From positions 62,001-126,000 of the forward strand of contig NZ_SJUO01000003.1 in assembly GCF_004336985.1 (NCBI RefSeq): 64,000 nucleotides of DNA, read 5' to 3'. The notes under the pieces were generated by a model. It was not told the DNA's origin. It made no database searches and saw only the letters and a list, made by a program, of their open reading frames with translations. The translations under genes and the position numbers were made by a program. The stretch comes from Exiguobacterium sp. SL-9. GTDB taxonomy: Bacteria; Bacillota; Bacilli; Exiguobacteriales; Exiguobacteriaceae. Positions 18,455 to 28,120 of this stretch are shown here, in pieces; positions within the stretch are counted from its first letter, which is position 1; every line of letters begins with the position of its first letter.

Positions 18455-19590
18455 GAGGTTCTCCCTTCTTGAGTCGAAATATTAAGTTTTCGAGTGAGCC
18501 AATGCTCAAAACAAGAACCGGTACGACTCCATTGCAACGTTTTCGCAAATGCATGAGCATCGTGCCTCACACGCTCATAATGGCCTGAATCGTTTAAACA
18601 ACGTCGCATCTCTAAGGCAAGCGCGTCTGGTGTGTTTTGCATCGTCATATAACCGAGTTTTCCGTATTGGACAGCGTCACGTAAACCAGGAGCATCATAG
18701 ACGATGGTCGGTGTTCCGACGGCAGCTGCTTCACTTACAGTCAAGCCCCATCCTTCGCGTCGAGATGGAAAGAGTAAGGCCGTCGCTCGACTCATTCGTT
18801 CTAGCTTTTCTTCCTCACTGACAAAGCCGAAATAGTGAATGTCACGTTGAACCTCGCTCGGGATGAGCGGGTTGAGATGTTGTTCAACGTATGCCTCATT
18901 TTTCTTCCCGATAATCCATAGTTGAGCGGTCGGAAAATCACGTTTGATAGACAAAAAAGCTTTAAACGCGTCATCAATCCCTTTGTAAGCGGACATCCTT
19001 CCGACGTACAAAAATGTTGGATTCAATTCTTTCGAGCGCCATTTTGTTTCAGGCCATGGTGTGAAATTCAATCCTTCGGGTAATATTTCGATACGATGCG
19101 CGGGAATTCCGACATCAATCAAGTCATCGGCGGTCGATTGGCTTACCGTTAAAACATCGTTATGTTGATAGAGACGCAATCGTGTCGTTTCACTCAAAGC
19201 CCCGAGCCATGAGACAGGTGGCGAGAGATTGATTCGCCAAATTTCACGTGTCAATTGGTGGATAAATAACACACGTTTAGACGCTGGGACATAAAGTGGT
19301 GTGAAGTAGTGGTGTGTGTTCATTTGGTCAATGACAAGGTCGATTTGCTTTTCGTGTGATTTATAATATCGACGTGCCTCGACGATACTCGTTACATTCG
19401 TTCCTTTTCGAATGTAACGTACCCCATCCGTCCATTCCTCATCTTCTCTCCCTTCAATCTGCGGAGACAAATGGATGATATTAAATCGAGATGAAACATA
19501 CTTCAACATTTCATGGGTGAATACTTCGGCGCCACCGGCATTTGGGTGATGGATATCTCGCCAAGAAAGGCAGAGTAAAGTAGGTTTCAT
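18451..19590 (-). CDS. glycosyltransferase family 4
   Basis: The 379 residues match GT4 (GT-B fold). Near the N-terminus is WRDIHHPNAGGAEVFTHEM, with the GGAE acceptor/donor loop; the C-terminal domain has FLYVGRMSAYKGID and the donor-binding PSRREGWGLTVSEAAAVGTP with the EX7E-like pattern. GGAGG precedes the ATG. It overlaps the flippase gene upstream and GT2 downstream by four bases each, so the three are translationally coupled. Confidence 0.87.
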   Translation of the reverse strand: MKPTLLCLSWRDIHHPNAGGAEVFTHEMLKYVSSRFNIIHLSPQIEGREDEEWTDGVRYIRKGTNVTSIVEARRYYKSHEKQIDLVIDQMNTHHYFTPLYVPASKRVLFIHQLTREIWRINLSPPVSWLGALSETTRLRLYQHNDVLTVSQSTADDLIDVGIPAHRIEILPEGLNFTPWPETKWRSKELNPTFLYVGRMSAYKGIDDAFKAFLSIKRDFPTAQLWIIGKKNEAYVEQHLNPLIPSEVQRDIHYFGFVSEEEKLERMSRATALLFPSRREGWGLTVSEAAAVGTPTIVYDAPGLRDAVQYGKLGYMTMQNTPDALALEMRRCLNDSGHYERVRHDAHAFAKTLQWSRTGSCFEHWLTRKLNISTQEGRTS

Positions 19591-20774
19591 CGTGATTCCT
19601 CCTTGAGCAGTTGATGCCGTTCATAGTTAAAGCGTGCACGTAGTAAGAGAGATCCGCCGAGTAAGACGACAGCTTGAGCGAGCAACCAGGTTTCAATGGA
19701 TTGTCGGAATAAAAAGAGGGCTGTCAGGAAGACAATAAATAAAGCCCAATACCAACGTAAGTAACGATGATTTCGCGAAATGAACTGTAGCATCGCCTCG
19801 TACTGAACAATGATAATTCCGATATAAGTGAAAATCATATACCGGACGAAATAGCCGGCCTGGTCATATCCTTGACCGAAAAACAAAGGTACGATTGACG
19901 GAATCATGACATAATACGTCACGGTAACAATGACAAGTGCTGCAAGAAGCAACCGGAAAACAGTACGCTCAAAAGACAAAAAAGTAGGTGTTTCAGATGC
20001 CCGGCTAAGTCGAGGCAGAATAACTTGGAAAACAGAGAGGCAGACGAATAGGACGAGTTGACTGAAACGAAGACTGACCGAGTAGTCACCAACTAGGTCA
20101 GGAAAGAACAACGTGACGAGCAGGCTGTCAACCGAAAAAAATAACGTCATAACGATTTGAACGTGAATGAGCTGAAATAACCCGTGGAACTGTTTTTCAC
20201 CAGTCGCTTCAGGGAAGTCAGCTTGTCTCGTACTCATGACATAGGTCAAAATCATTCCGATTAAAATCCCGATTAACGCTAACGTGATGTCTAACTGTTC
20301 AAGGAAAATCCAAGTGACCATTACTTTCGTGATGGCCTCTACATAGTAGGATAAGGTGAGCGCGTAAAACCGTTCATTCGCCTGTAAGACACCTCGTCGA
20401 AATGACACGAGAATGTGGAAAAACACCGTGACGAAAAGGAAAAAAAGGTTAATTCTAGATAAAGGAAGAATATATGGGATAAGTAAGAATAATACAACAG
20501 ATATCGCTACAGCAAAAAGTAGAAGTGATCGTTGGATGTACCGATAATCGGTGGCAATTTGTTGCCCTAGATTTCTTGTGACAATCCATTGAACCGCGCT
20601 ACCGATAATAAGTAGTAAGCCGAGGAGTGCGAGATAGGCATTCAATAGGCCATAATCTTGATTTGTCAGACCTCGTGCTAAAAAGAAGTGATAAGAGTAG
20701 TTGATAATATTCAGCAATGCGTCTAAAACGGGAAAAATGAGTAATATCGAGTAGCGGCTTATCATCACTTTCAA
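19587..20774 (-). CDS. oligosaccharide flippase (Wzx/MOP-like)
   Basis: A 395-residue polytopic protein with about 12 membrane segments, of the polysaccharide-biosynthesis flippase type. It should move lipid-linked sugar units across the membrane. The start is a TTG at 20774 with GAGAGG eight bases upstream; an ATG three codons later is an alternative. It is the first gene of the minus-strand unit and is divergent from the receiver-GT2 gene with only 48 bases between. Confidence 0.8.
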   Translation of the reverse strand: MKVMISRYSILLIFPVLDALLNIINYSYHFFLARGLTNQDYGLLNAYLALLGLLLIIGSAVQWIVTRNLGQQIATDYRYIQRSLLLFAVAISVVLFLLIPYILPLSRINLFFLFVTVFFHILVSFRRGVLQANERFYALTLSYYVEAITKVMVTWIFLEQLDITLALIGILIGMILTYVMSTRQADFPEATGEKQFHGLFQLIHVQIVMTLFFSVDSLLVTLFFPDLVGDYSVSLRFSQLVLFVCLSVFQVILPRLSRASETPTFLSFERTVFRLLLAALVIVTVTYYVMIPSIVPLFFGQGYDQAGYFVRYMIFTYIGIIIVQYEAMLQFISRNHRYLRWYWALFIVFLTALFLFRQSIETWLLAQAVVLLGGSLLLRARFNYERHQLLKEESR

Positions 20775-20822
20775 TACAATCGCCTCTCTCTCTTAAATAA
20801 CTGTTAAGGAGGACAATTCCAG

Positions 20823-21980
20823 ATGGATAAAGGGAAAGTAGTTATTTTTACAGACCGAGAACGGAATATTCCCTATACATCAAGCATCCCACACTACGAA
20901 TTGGTTCTGTCTGAATTAAATCGTAGTGAAGATCCAGTCATTTCACCCCACATTCGTGCTGTGAAAGATCAAGTGAAGGCTTATATTATTGACGTTACGA
21001 ATCAGAGTAGAGGCATTGAAATCGTTTCAAAACTACGAAAGTACCATCCGCACGCCTCGATTATGTGGGTTGAAGATGTTATTCGACGTCATCGAGAGTT
21101 TCCCTTTAATCAACTGTTAGGTAATGGAATATTTAGAATATTTTATTACAGAAAAGAATATCCAGATGAATTGTTCGCTGAAATACAAAGTATTATCCAT
21201 CCAGAATATTCAATAAAAAAAGGGACTGTAGCCTTTATATTACCAATTTTTAATGAAGAAAAACGGTTTTCACACATTCATGCTTTTTTGACTTCACTGA
21301 CGAAGATGATTGAACGAAATTATTTACACAGTTCAATCTATTTTATTGATGATGCTTCTTCCGATCAATCAAAACGTCTATTGAATGAGTACCGGGATAT
21401 CGTGATGAATGCGACCGATACACTATTTAAAATTGATTATTTGAAAATGTATGAGTTAGAGCAAAATACGAAAAAAGCCGGTCTTTTTATCGAAGGAATG
21501 ACGCATATCTCGAGCGAATATTATGTGTTCGTCGATGCGGATAACTCCTTTAAAGTGGATGATATCGCGCAACTATTAAGTATTGCCGAGAACGATTATT
21601 ATGATCTTGTCATCGGAACGAAAGATATGACGATTGAAGATCGAAATTTAATCAGAACGTTTGTCAGTTTTACGAAGCGGCTCATTACCAAACCGTTTTT
21701 ACCGAAGGGCGTGTCCGATTCACAAACAGGTCTAAAAATCGTTAATCGTCGAGCGATTCCACGCTTGCTGCCTTATTTAAGTGCGACAAGCGGGTTTGCC
21801 ATCGATTTAGAGATGATGTATGCCGCAAAAAAAGAGCGTTTGCGTGTGTATCAGCAACCGGTAACCTGTATTGAGCGTGAAGGGTCACATGTGGATTTGG
21901 TTAAAGATTCAATTGCTTTTCTTAAAACGATGGGATCACTCATCAGACGGCAACGGGCGTTGAATCGAACAAAGCGTTAA
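20823..21980 (+). CDS. receiver domain fused to a GT2 glycosyltransferase
   Basis: The 385-residue protein has two parts. Residues 1-125 follow the receiver pattern: VVIFTDRE at beta-1, a central strand AYIIDVTNQSRGIEI placing Asp57 at the phosphoacceptor site, and Lys111 in FYYRKEYPDEL at the beta-5 position. Residues 135-370 are a GT-A catalytic domain (VAFILPIFNEE, IYFIDDASSDQ, VFVDADNSF, DSQTGLKIV), most like DPM1/GtrB-type GT2 enzymes. AAGGAGG precedes the ATG. The gene is markedly A+T-rich. The fusion suggests sugar transfer gated by phosphorylation; the receiver call is from pattern matching and less certain than the GT2 call. Confidence 0.75.
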   Translation: MDKGKVVIFTDRERNIPYTSSIPHYELVLSELNRSEDPVISPHIRAVKDQVKAYIIDVTNQSRGIEIVSKLRKYHPHASIMWVEDVIRRHREFPFNQLLGNGIFRIFYYRKEYPDELFAEIQSIIHPEYSIKKGTVAFILPIFNEEKRFSHIHAFLTSLTKMIERNYLHSSIYFIDDASSDQSKRLLNEYRDIVMNATDTLFKIDYLKMYELEQNTKKAGLFIEGMTHISSEYYVFVDADNSFKVDDIAQLLSIAENDYYDLVIGTKDMTIEDRNLIRTFVSFTKRLITKPFLPKGVSDSQTGLKIVNRRAIPRLLPYLSATSGFAIDLEMMYAAKKERLRVYQQPVTCIEREGSHVDLVKDSIAFLKTMGSLIRRQRALNRTKR

Positions 21981-21996
21981 AGAGCTGATCGACTGA

Positions 21997-22044
21997 AAAA
22001 GAGGACGACCTTCAACAGTAAATTGTTGAAGGTCGTCCTCTTTT
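21997..22044. terminator. bidirectional terminator, 21-bp perfect stem
   Basis: AAAAGAGGACGACCTTCAAC plus A pairs perfectly with its reverse complement around GTAAAT. A-run and T-run on the two sides serve the converging receiver-GT2 and giant membrane protein genes. Confidence 0.93.
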
Positions 22045-22095
22045 AAATGGACAACCATATACCGGATAAGCTTCATTCACAGTGATTTGGCCCAA

Positions 22096-25000
22096 TTAGT
22101 CATTCGCTGAATCGCCTCTGGCTCGGGCGAAGTTTCTTCGGAGACGGCGAATAAATGGCTCTGGTTGACGTGCATTCCAATAAAAGACGAAAGACAGTGG
22201 GGTAGCCAACAACAGGAGGATCAAACCGATGAAAAAGACGGGACGTAACACGGCGATTACCTGTACATCGTTTTCAGAAGCTGTGTAAAGTTGCGTCACG
22301 CCGTTCAAAGCAATCTCTCCCCGCTGTGAAATCCCGTCCGCCGTCAGTCGAAAGAGCGGCGAGGGGGAATCATTCAATGTGAAGCGACCTAGTGCTTCGT
22401 CATGCGTGACTTGTCGTTTCATCAAATTGCGCTTTACATCTAAGGCCACAGGCTTTGTAGAAGAAAAGAGTGGCCGTTCCGTTATTTCCTCGACCATGAC
22501 TTGATCTGTCAACATGAGATGGTCATAGCGGACGACGTTTAAATTCTTCATTTCGAGCCGTCCCGCTGTCTCGATATTTCCTCGTGCCCAAATATGAAGT
22601 TGCATCGAAGTGGTACCTTCTGGTGGAATCAAAATTTGCTCGTATCGATTCCATTCGGATTTACGATTTTCCTCGACCTCACTGATGAAGTCGGTACCGA
22701 TGACGCGTCGTTGTTCGTCGAGGTAATACATTTTCACGTGACGATTTCGAACCGCTTCACTTCGTGCCTCGAATTCAACTAAGTATTCTCGATTAGGTAA
22801 GGCTTCGATTTGTTCAGAGGCAAATATATACCAGTCACAAGAGCATGTCGGTTCATAGGTGGCGACGAACGTGTCATTTTGAAGCGTCGCTTCGTACATG
22901 TCTTGTGTAATGGAGACGCACGTTGCACATGTTGCAGCTGCTTCGGGAGTGGCGAGCGGTTCGGTCACAACGATTTCATTCGGATCAAACTTTCGTAGAT
23001 CTGCCAATTCGATGCGTGTAGGAACGGCGCTATCCACTGAAATTTCGAGCGTATAATGACCTGCCTTGAGCTTCACATCCGAAAGGGTCCAGCGCTTCAA
23101 CGATTGATGAACGTCGTCGAGTGATTGTAACGCGTAAGGAAAGTCACGACGAAGCGAATCGTAGGTGACGGTTTGTTCGCCGATTTTCGTTTTCACATCA
23201 GGCAATTGACGAATTGCTTCAGTATCAACGGTTTGCTCATAAACAATGTCTCTTTCTTTCAAAAGACGTAATCGAACGGTGCCGTCTGCTGACAAAGGTG
23301 GCGTCAAGTTGAGATGAAGGCGATACGTACCGTTTTCCGCGAGATCGATGGACCGTTTTAATGTTCCGGACGTCAGCGACACGCCTTTCCCTAAACTGAA
23401 TGACGGATAATTTCGCTCGGATTGAATGGTTCCAGCATAATCAAAGTCTTGTTCAGCCTCGAGCACCATAAACGTATTCGTCTGTTCGAGCTCGTTCTTC
23501 AATGACTGTTGAAGCGATGTCCATTCGTCTTCTGGGACGAGAACGATATTTTGCACGGCATTGAATCCAACCGTATTCTCGACGGTGATGGTTGTCGATT
23601 CTGACTCAATATCATATGTGCCGAGTGGAATCCATTCGAGTCGAGCACCACTTTGACGCTTCGTATCGACCACTTTATGCTCTTGATTGATTTGAAAATC
23701 AAGTTGTCCACCGCTTTGATTTAGCAATACACGTGCAAATCCGATATAACGGCCGGGTGGTGGATCTTTTGTGATTGAGAAAGTGTTTGGAATCATATGT
23801 GACTCAAAGCTCTCGATTTGAATGTCGTGAATCCACCAAAACGTTTTACGCTCGGGTTTTTGGTAACTCAATAAATCAATTCGCATCATTTTCGCCGCTT
23901 TTGGTGTCACATATTCGCCTCGTAAATGAATTCCGTCCAAATTCCCGGAGTCACGAGGTGCGACGACATAGGTCTGGTCAATCTCTTCACCGGATTCGTC
24001 AAAGAAACGTACTTTGACATGAAGCCGATCAACACCACGACCAGAAGCGACAATATTGAAACGATAGGCATTATTCGGCAAAGCTGGCAATAATCCAGAC
24101 TTGGCAACTTGCCAAATATAGTTCGGGTCACCTTTGGCGACTTCTGCCTGTAGAAGGGGAAGTGTGTTATCCGACGAGATTGGATTTGGAGACAGTTCGA
24201 TGACATCTGGATTGTCCGCTTTAAAAAATGTTTCGTCCTCAAGCATGGAGTTGAATGATGCGACTTGTTTTGTCGGCAAATCATTCAATGCGTACGGCGG
24301 GGCGTCGATTCGCGCTGAAGCGAACGAAAGTCCGACACCATCCCCGTAATCGAGATCGAATGCGGGATCTTTCACACCCTGTGTCTGTAGGTACCAACGC
24401 CAATCATTGTTAGCGAAGAGCGTTTTCCCCCATGTCAAAAACGGATTAGCAGAGTCAATCGCTTCGAATGGCTTCCAATAATACAGATCAGATACTTGGC
24501 TCAACAGCATGTCTTTTTGTTCAATCATCTCGATGGCATCTCCGGGACGTAACCATGTAAAGTCATCACTATGTTGTTGGGTCGTGTATAAAATAGATTG
24601 CTTCCCTTGTTCGTACTGAGGAAGTGCCGCATACGAGATGGAGCGTTCGAGACCGTATGGCGTAACGATGAGCTGTGGGACAGTTCGGTCCGGGAGCGGA
24701 GCAACGACATCAAATAATGTGAACAGTCCGATTTGTTTTGTTTTTAGCAAATTCTGCTGGAGTTCAAGCATCTCCAAATTAAACTGTTGACGCTCGTCCA
24801 TTCCTAAATATTCATCTCGATACGCAAACTGATCGACGCCGAATACGTTGATTAAATGACTTGCTTCATCGGAACGTCCCGTATCAAGAAGGTACTGTAA
24901 CAGGGAGAACAAATATCGAATCGCGGGTGTCGAAGCTTCATGATGGAAGACGGTGTTTTGGCGTGAACTGTACACCTGAAAGTCACCGGTCGGTTTTGCT

Positions 25001-26532
25001 GTCTCACCGAGTGCTGGATTTTGGTTCCATTCGGGTGTCGCGACACCAGTGATTGGCTGAATCATTTCATCTGCAATCGGGAACTGGAGCCACTTCCCTT
25101 CAATCTCATTTTGAACGAGCGCATATTCTTTTGGAACGTCCACTGGTTTATAAAATCCCTCCATATAAACGGCACGATACGGATAGATGAACAATGTCAA
25201 AGCTAAAAAGCTACCGAATAACAACGCTCCACGATAAAGCGGGCGCGGAATTGTTTTGGACTGACGCGCATCTAGCATGCCGAGCCCGAGCGCAAGCAGT
25301 AAACTGTAGCTTACGACAAGTAAGCCGACAAGTTTGTTCGGGTCACGGAACATAGGTCCTATGAGTGGAGTATACGTGACAAGAGCCACGAATCCAGGTG
25401 CGACCCATTCATACGTTCCGGTCGCAAACACAATCAAACCGATGGCAAGCAAACCAAAAAACAGATGAATCGGTCGTTTATAGCTTCCGATGAGCCCAAT
25501 TCCGATAATCAGTAACAAGATGCCACCTGCGATCCAAAACGAGAGAGGTAACGTGTGCAGGTCAAACATCGGCCACCAATAACTAATCGTATACAGAACG
25601 TTTTCAACCGATGAATGGCGACTGAACAGCATGAGCGTTTCCGTGACATTAATATTATGTTGGGACGCTTGAGCACCAAAGAGAATCGATCCCACATACA
25701 TGAAAAACCAGTACCCGTTGAATAAAATAAAGACGATCCCGAGAGCCGTGATGAGTCGAAGATAATAAGATACGAGCGAGCGTACGCGTAATGATTTGCG
25801 CTCTGTCCACCACGTTTTTAATAGAATGAGGATGAACATAATGCCCATGTAGAGTGCTGAGAAGAAGAAATAATGAATCCCGGCCGACATGAACATGAAG
25901 ATCACTGACAAACCGACAGCATCCAACCAAATACGAGGGGATAGGCGCTGCTCGAACGAAAAATTGGTGTCCAATTGTCGTCGGAATTTCGGGTCGAACA
26001 AGTTAAAAAATAGCAAAAGAGCAAATGGGAACAACGCGTATCCACACAATAAATAAATGTGCTGAATACGTGTGATGATCCATGGGTTTAACGCATAAAA
26101 TAATCCGGCGAGTGTGAACGACATGAGTGTCATCAAGTGGAAATGTTTGGTGATATAAATGGAGTGAAGTCGTTTCACAAGCGCATACATGCTCAAGGCG
26201 GACAAGACGAGTAGGAGCAGGATGAACGATTTCACTAATAACGGACCTGAGGCGCCGAACAGCAAACTGATGCCATAAAGTGGTGCGATGAAAATCAGTC
26301 TGGGTACGTTCAACAAAGTAGTCGTACTCCAACGCTCATTCCATGCCCCGAAGATTTCTTCGATATAGCGCTCGGAAGATAGACCGAAGGCGATGTCACT
26401 AAAGACAACCATTCCAGGGGAAAATAATGGATAGGCATAGATGACGATACACCCAATCATGATAGTCAGGGCGATGAGGTCGTAACGATACGTATGCAGT
26501 TGACTTCGAATGCTAGATGGGATACGACGCAA
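22096..26532 (-). CDS. giant GT-C-like membrane protein with extracellular carbohydrate-binding-like region
   Basis: A protein of about 1478 residues. Residues about 20-430 hold roughly 12 membrane helices with an acidic motif in the first outer loop (VVFSDIAFG), the layout of GT-C polyprenyl-sugar transferases. Residues about 430-1430 are soluble and probably extracellular, with beta-rich segments resembling CBM6/35 modules (EAEQDFDYAG, later LAENGTYRLHLNL). One more helix lies near 1440 before a basic tail. The topology recalls mycobacterial AftD. The start is uncertain: TTG 26532 has AAAGGGGG ten bases upstream, while TTG 26553 has none. It may polymerise or transfer a sugar exported by the island. 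Confidence 0.6.
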   Translation of the reverse strand: MRRIPSSIRSQLHTYRYDLIALTIMIGCIVIYAYPLFSPGMVVFSDIAFGLSSERYIEEIFGAWNERWSTTTLLNVPRLIFIAPLYGISLLFGASGPLLVKSFILLLLVLSALSMYALVKRLHSIYITKHFHLMTLMSFTLAGLFYALNPWIITRIQHIYLLCGYALFPFALLLFFNLFDPKFRRQLDTNFSFEQRLSPRIWLDAVGLSVIFMFMSAGIHYFFFSALYMGIMFILILLKTWWTERKSLRVRSLVSYYLRLITALGIVFILFNGYWFFMYVGSILFGAQASQHNINVTETLMLFSRHSSVENVLYTISYWWPMFDLHTLPLSFWIAGGILLLIIGIGLIGSYKRPIHLFFGLLAIGLIVFATGTYEWVAPGFVALVTYTPLIGPMFRDPNKLVGLLVVSYSLLLALGLGMLDARQSKTIPRPLYRGALLFGSFLALTLFIYPYRAVYMEGFYKPVDVPKEYALVQNEIEGKWLQFPIADEMIQPITGVATPEWNQNPALGETAKPTGDFQVYSSRQNTVFHHEASTPAIRYLFSLLQYLLDTGRSDEASHLINVFGVDQFAYRDEYLGMDERQQFNLEMLELQQNLLKTKQIGLFTLFDVVAPLPDRTVPQLIVTPYGLERSISYAALPQYEQGKQSILYTTQQHSDDFTWLRPGDAIEMIEQKDMLLSQVSDLYYWKPFEAIDSANPFLTWGKTLFANNDWRWYLQTQGVKDPAFDLDYGDGVGLSFASARIDAPPYALNDLPTKQVASFNSMLEDETFFKADNPDVIELSPNPISSDNTLPLLQAEVAKGDPNYIWQVAKSGLLPALPNNAYRFNIVASGRGVDRLHVKVRFFDESGEEIDQTYVVAPRDSGNLDGIHLRGEYVTPKAAKMMRIDLLSYQKPERKTFWWIHDIQIESFESHMIPNTFSITKDPPPGRYIGFARVLLNQSGGQLDFQINQEHKVVDTKRQSGARLEWIPLGTYDIESESTTITVENTVGFNAVQNIVLVPEDEWTSLQQSLKNELEQTNTFMVLEAEQDFDYAGTIQSERNYPSFSLGKGVSLTSGTLKRSIDLAENGTYRLHLNLTPPLSADGTVRLRLLKERDIVYEQTVDTEAIRQLPDVKTKIGEQTVTYDSLRRDFPYALQSLDDVHQSLKRWTLSDVKLKAGHYTLEISVDSAVPTRIELADLRKFDPNEIVVTEPLATPEAAATCATCVSITQDMYEATLQNDTFVATYEPTCSCDWYIFASEQIEALPNREYLVEFEARSEAVRNRHVKMYYLDEQRRVIGTDFISEVEENRKSEWNRYEQILIPPEGTTSMQLHIWARGNIETAGRLEMKNLNVVRYDHLMLTDQVMVEEITERPLFSSTKPVALDVKRNLMKRQVTHDEALGRFTLNDSPSPLFRLTADGISQRGEIALNGVTQLYTASENDVQVIAVLRPVFFIGLILLLLATPLSFVFYWNARQPEPFIRRLRRNFARARGDSAND

Positions 26533-26601
26533 ATCAGGTTTGCCCCCTTTCAAAAAGCGTATGTCACCTATTTCGCCAAACGTTGTCCTATCCCTCTCTA
26601 T

Positions 26602-26633
26602 AAAAAAGAGACAACCGGTTTGGCTGTCTCTTT
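26602..26633 (-). terminator. kyn operon terminator
   Basis: On the minus strand AAAGAGACA (26633-26625) pairs with TGTCTCTTT (26613-26605) and six T follow. The stem includes part of the kynB stop codon. Confidence 0.88.
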
Positions 26634-27255
26634 AGGTGAGGTGACGCAATAGTGCGCGCACCGGACTCCCGTCACCTTTGACAATCGGGAGCGGCACGGC
26701 GTTCAATTCGTAATCGCCGGGTGCGATATGGTCGAGGACGAGCCCCTCGAGAATATGGACGCCGTTCCGGGCGAGCGCATGATGCGTCGCCATCTCTTTA
26801 CTGTCGATCGCGTCGACCGAGGGCAAATCGAGACCGATTAAATAAATCCCAAGTTCACCGAGGCGATCGGCGAGCGATGGCGTGAGTTCAGGGATGCGGC
26901 TCGGAAATTCTTGTTTATTCGGCCAGCCGTCGGTCTTTAAAATCAACCGCTCGACGCCGGTCAAGTCAAAACCGTCCAAGTCTGTCGCCTCGATGCGTTC
27001 ACGGCCGGGCAGATGGATGACTCGGGCCGGGCCGATATAGAGACCGGGATCAAGGTCGATGACGCGCTGTCCGGCGTCGTCGAAATGGAACGGGGCATCG
27101 ATATGCGTCCCGGTATGCAGGCTCATCGTCACTTTCCCGACGTTGACCGAACCGCTGTCGGCCATCGGCCAAGCGATTTCGTAACGGAACGTCGTGTCAC
27201 CTGGCCATGTCGTGATTGAATCTTCGAGCGGTTGCGAAACATCAATCCATGTCAT
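26632..27255 (-). CDS. kynB: kynurenine formamidase KynB
   Basis: KynB hydrolyses N-formylkynurenine to kynurenine and formate. The 207 residues include the metal-binding HTGTHIDAPFHF of the cyclase-like family at about residues 46-57 and a later HHALARNGVHILEGL block. The ATG at 27255 has AGGAGG nine bases upstream; a Met 13 codons earlier lies inside kynA. It is the third gene of the kynUAB unit and overlaps the operon terminator. Confidence 0.94.
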   Translation of the reverse strand: MTWIDVSQPLEDSITTWPGDTTFRYEIAWPMADSGSVNVGKVTMSLHTGTHIDAPFHFDDAGQRVIDLDPGLYIGPARVIHLPGRERIEATDLDGFDLTGVERLILKTDGWPNKQEFPSRIPELTPSLADRLGELGIYLIGLDLPSVDAIDSKEMATHHALARNGVHILEGLVLDHIAPGDYELNAVPLPIVKGDGSPVRALLRHLT

Positions 27256-27269
27256 CGTGTTCGTCCTCC

Positions 27270-28109
27270 TCACAGTTTTGTCCGGACGGTCCAAAGTTCA
27301 GGGAAGAAGCGGTGGTCGAGGACGCGTCGCAAATAGTTGACGCCGGACGAGCCGCCGGTTCCCATCTTTTGACCGATAATTCGCTCGACCGTGCTCATAT
27401 GATTGAAGCGCCACATCTGTTGTTGGCTGCCGATATCAAGCAATTTCTCGCCGAGCTCGTACAAGTCCCAATACTTGTCGACGTCACGATACACTTCGGC
27501 CCAAGCCGCTTCGACGCTTTCATTCCATTCCCAGTCTGTCGTCACGTCCCGGTTGAGTACGGCGTCATCGATGGCAAGACCACGGCGATGCATTTCGCGG
27601 ACGGTCATGTCATAGATGCTCGGTGCTTGAAGCGACGTTTCGAGAAGCGGATATAGTTTCTCGTCATGCGCATAGACGCTGAGCGTGCGCGCGTTTTTAA
27701 AGCCGAGCGCGAACTCGATTTGGCGGTTTTGGTACGATTGGAAGCCTGACGATGAACCGAGTTTGTCTCGGAACTCCAAATACTCGGCCGGGGTCAATGT
27801 CGCGAGGACGCTCCACGACTGGATGAGCTGTTGTTGAATTTTCGAGACGCGGGCGAGCATCTTGAATGAACGCTCGAGCTCGCTAGTCTCGATGGCGGTA
27901 ACGGCCGCGGTCAGTTCGTGCAAAATCAATTTCATCCATAGTTCACTCGTCTGATGGATGATGATGAACAACATCTCGTCGTGATGGTCCGACAGGCGGT
28001 GCTGACTCGATAAGATTGGATCGAGTTGCAAATAGTCCCCATACGACATGTCTTTCGAAAAGTCTGTCTGAATCGATTGCTCGACGTTGTGTTCAATCCG
28101 TTCACTCAT
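27270..28109 (-). CDS. kynA: tryptophan 2,3-dioxygenase KynA
   Basis: KynA opens the indole ring of tryptophan with O2 and heme. The 279-residue, largely helical protein has the active-site His52 in [13 protein letters not shown], the heme-ligand His237 in [14 protein letters not shown], and the substrate loop [24 protein letters not shown] precedes the ATG. It lies 11 bases after kynU and 14 bases before kynB, so the three genes are one unit that turns tryptophan into anthranilate and alanine. Confidence 0.96.
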   Translation of the reverse strand: MSERIEHNVEQSIQTDFSKDMSYGDYLQLDPILSSQHRLSDHHDEMLFIIIHQTSELWMKLILHELTAAVTAIETSELERSFKMLARVSKIQQQLIQSWSVLATLTPAEYLEFRDKLGSSSGFQSYQNRQIEFALGFKNARTLSVYAHDEKLYPLLETSLQAPSIYDMTVREMHRRGLAIDDAVLNRDVTTDWEWNESVEAAWAEVYRDVDKYWDLYELGEKLLDIGSQQQMWRFNHMSTVERIIGQKMGTGGSSGVNYLRRVLDHRFFPELWTVRTKL

Positions 28110-28120
28110 ATTGATTCTCC

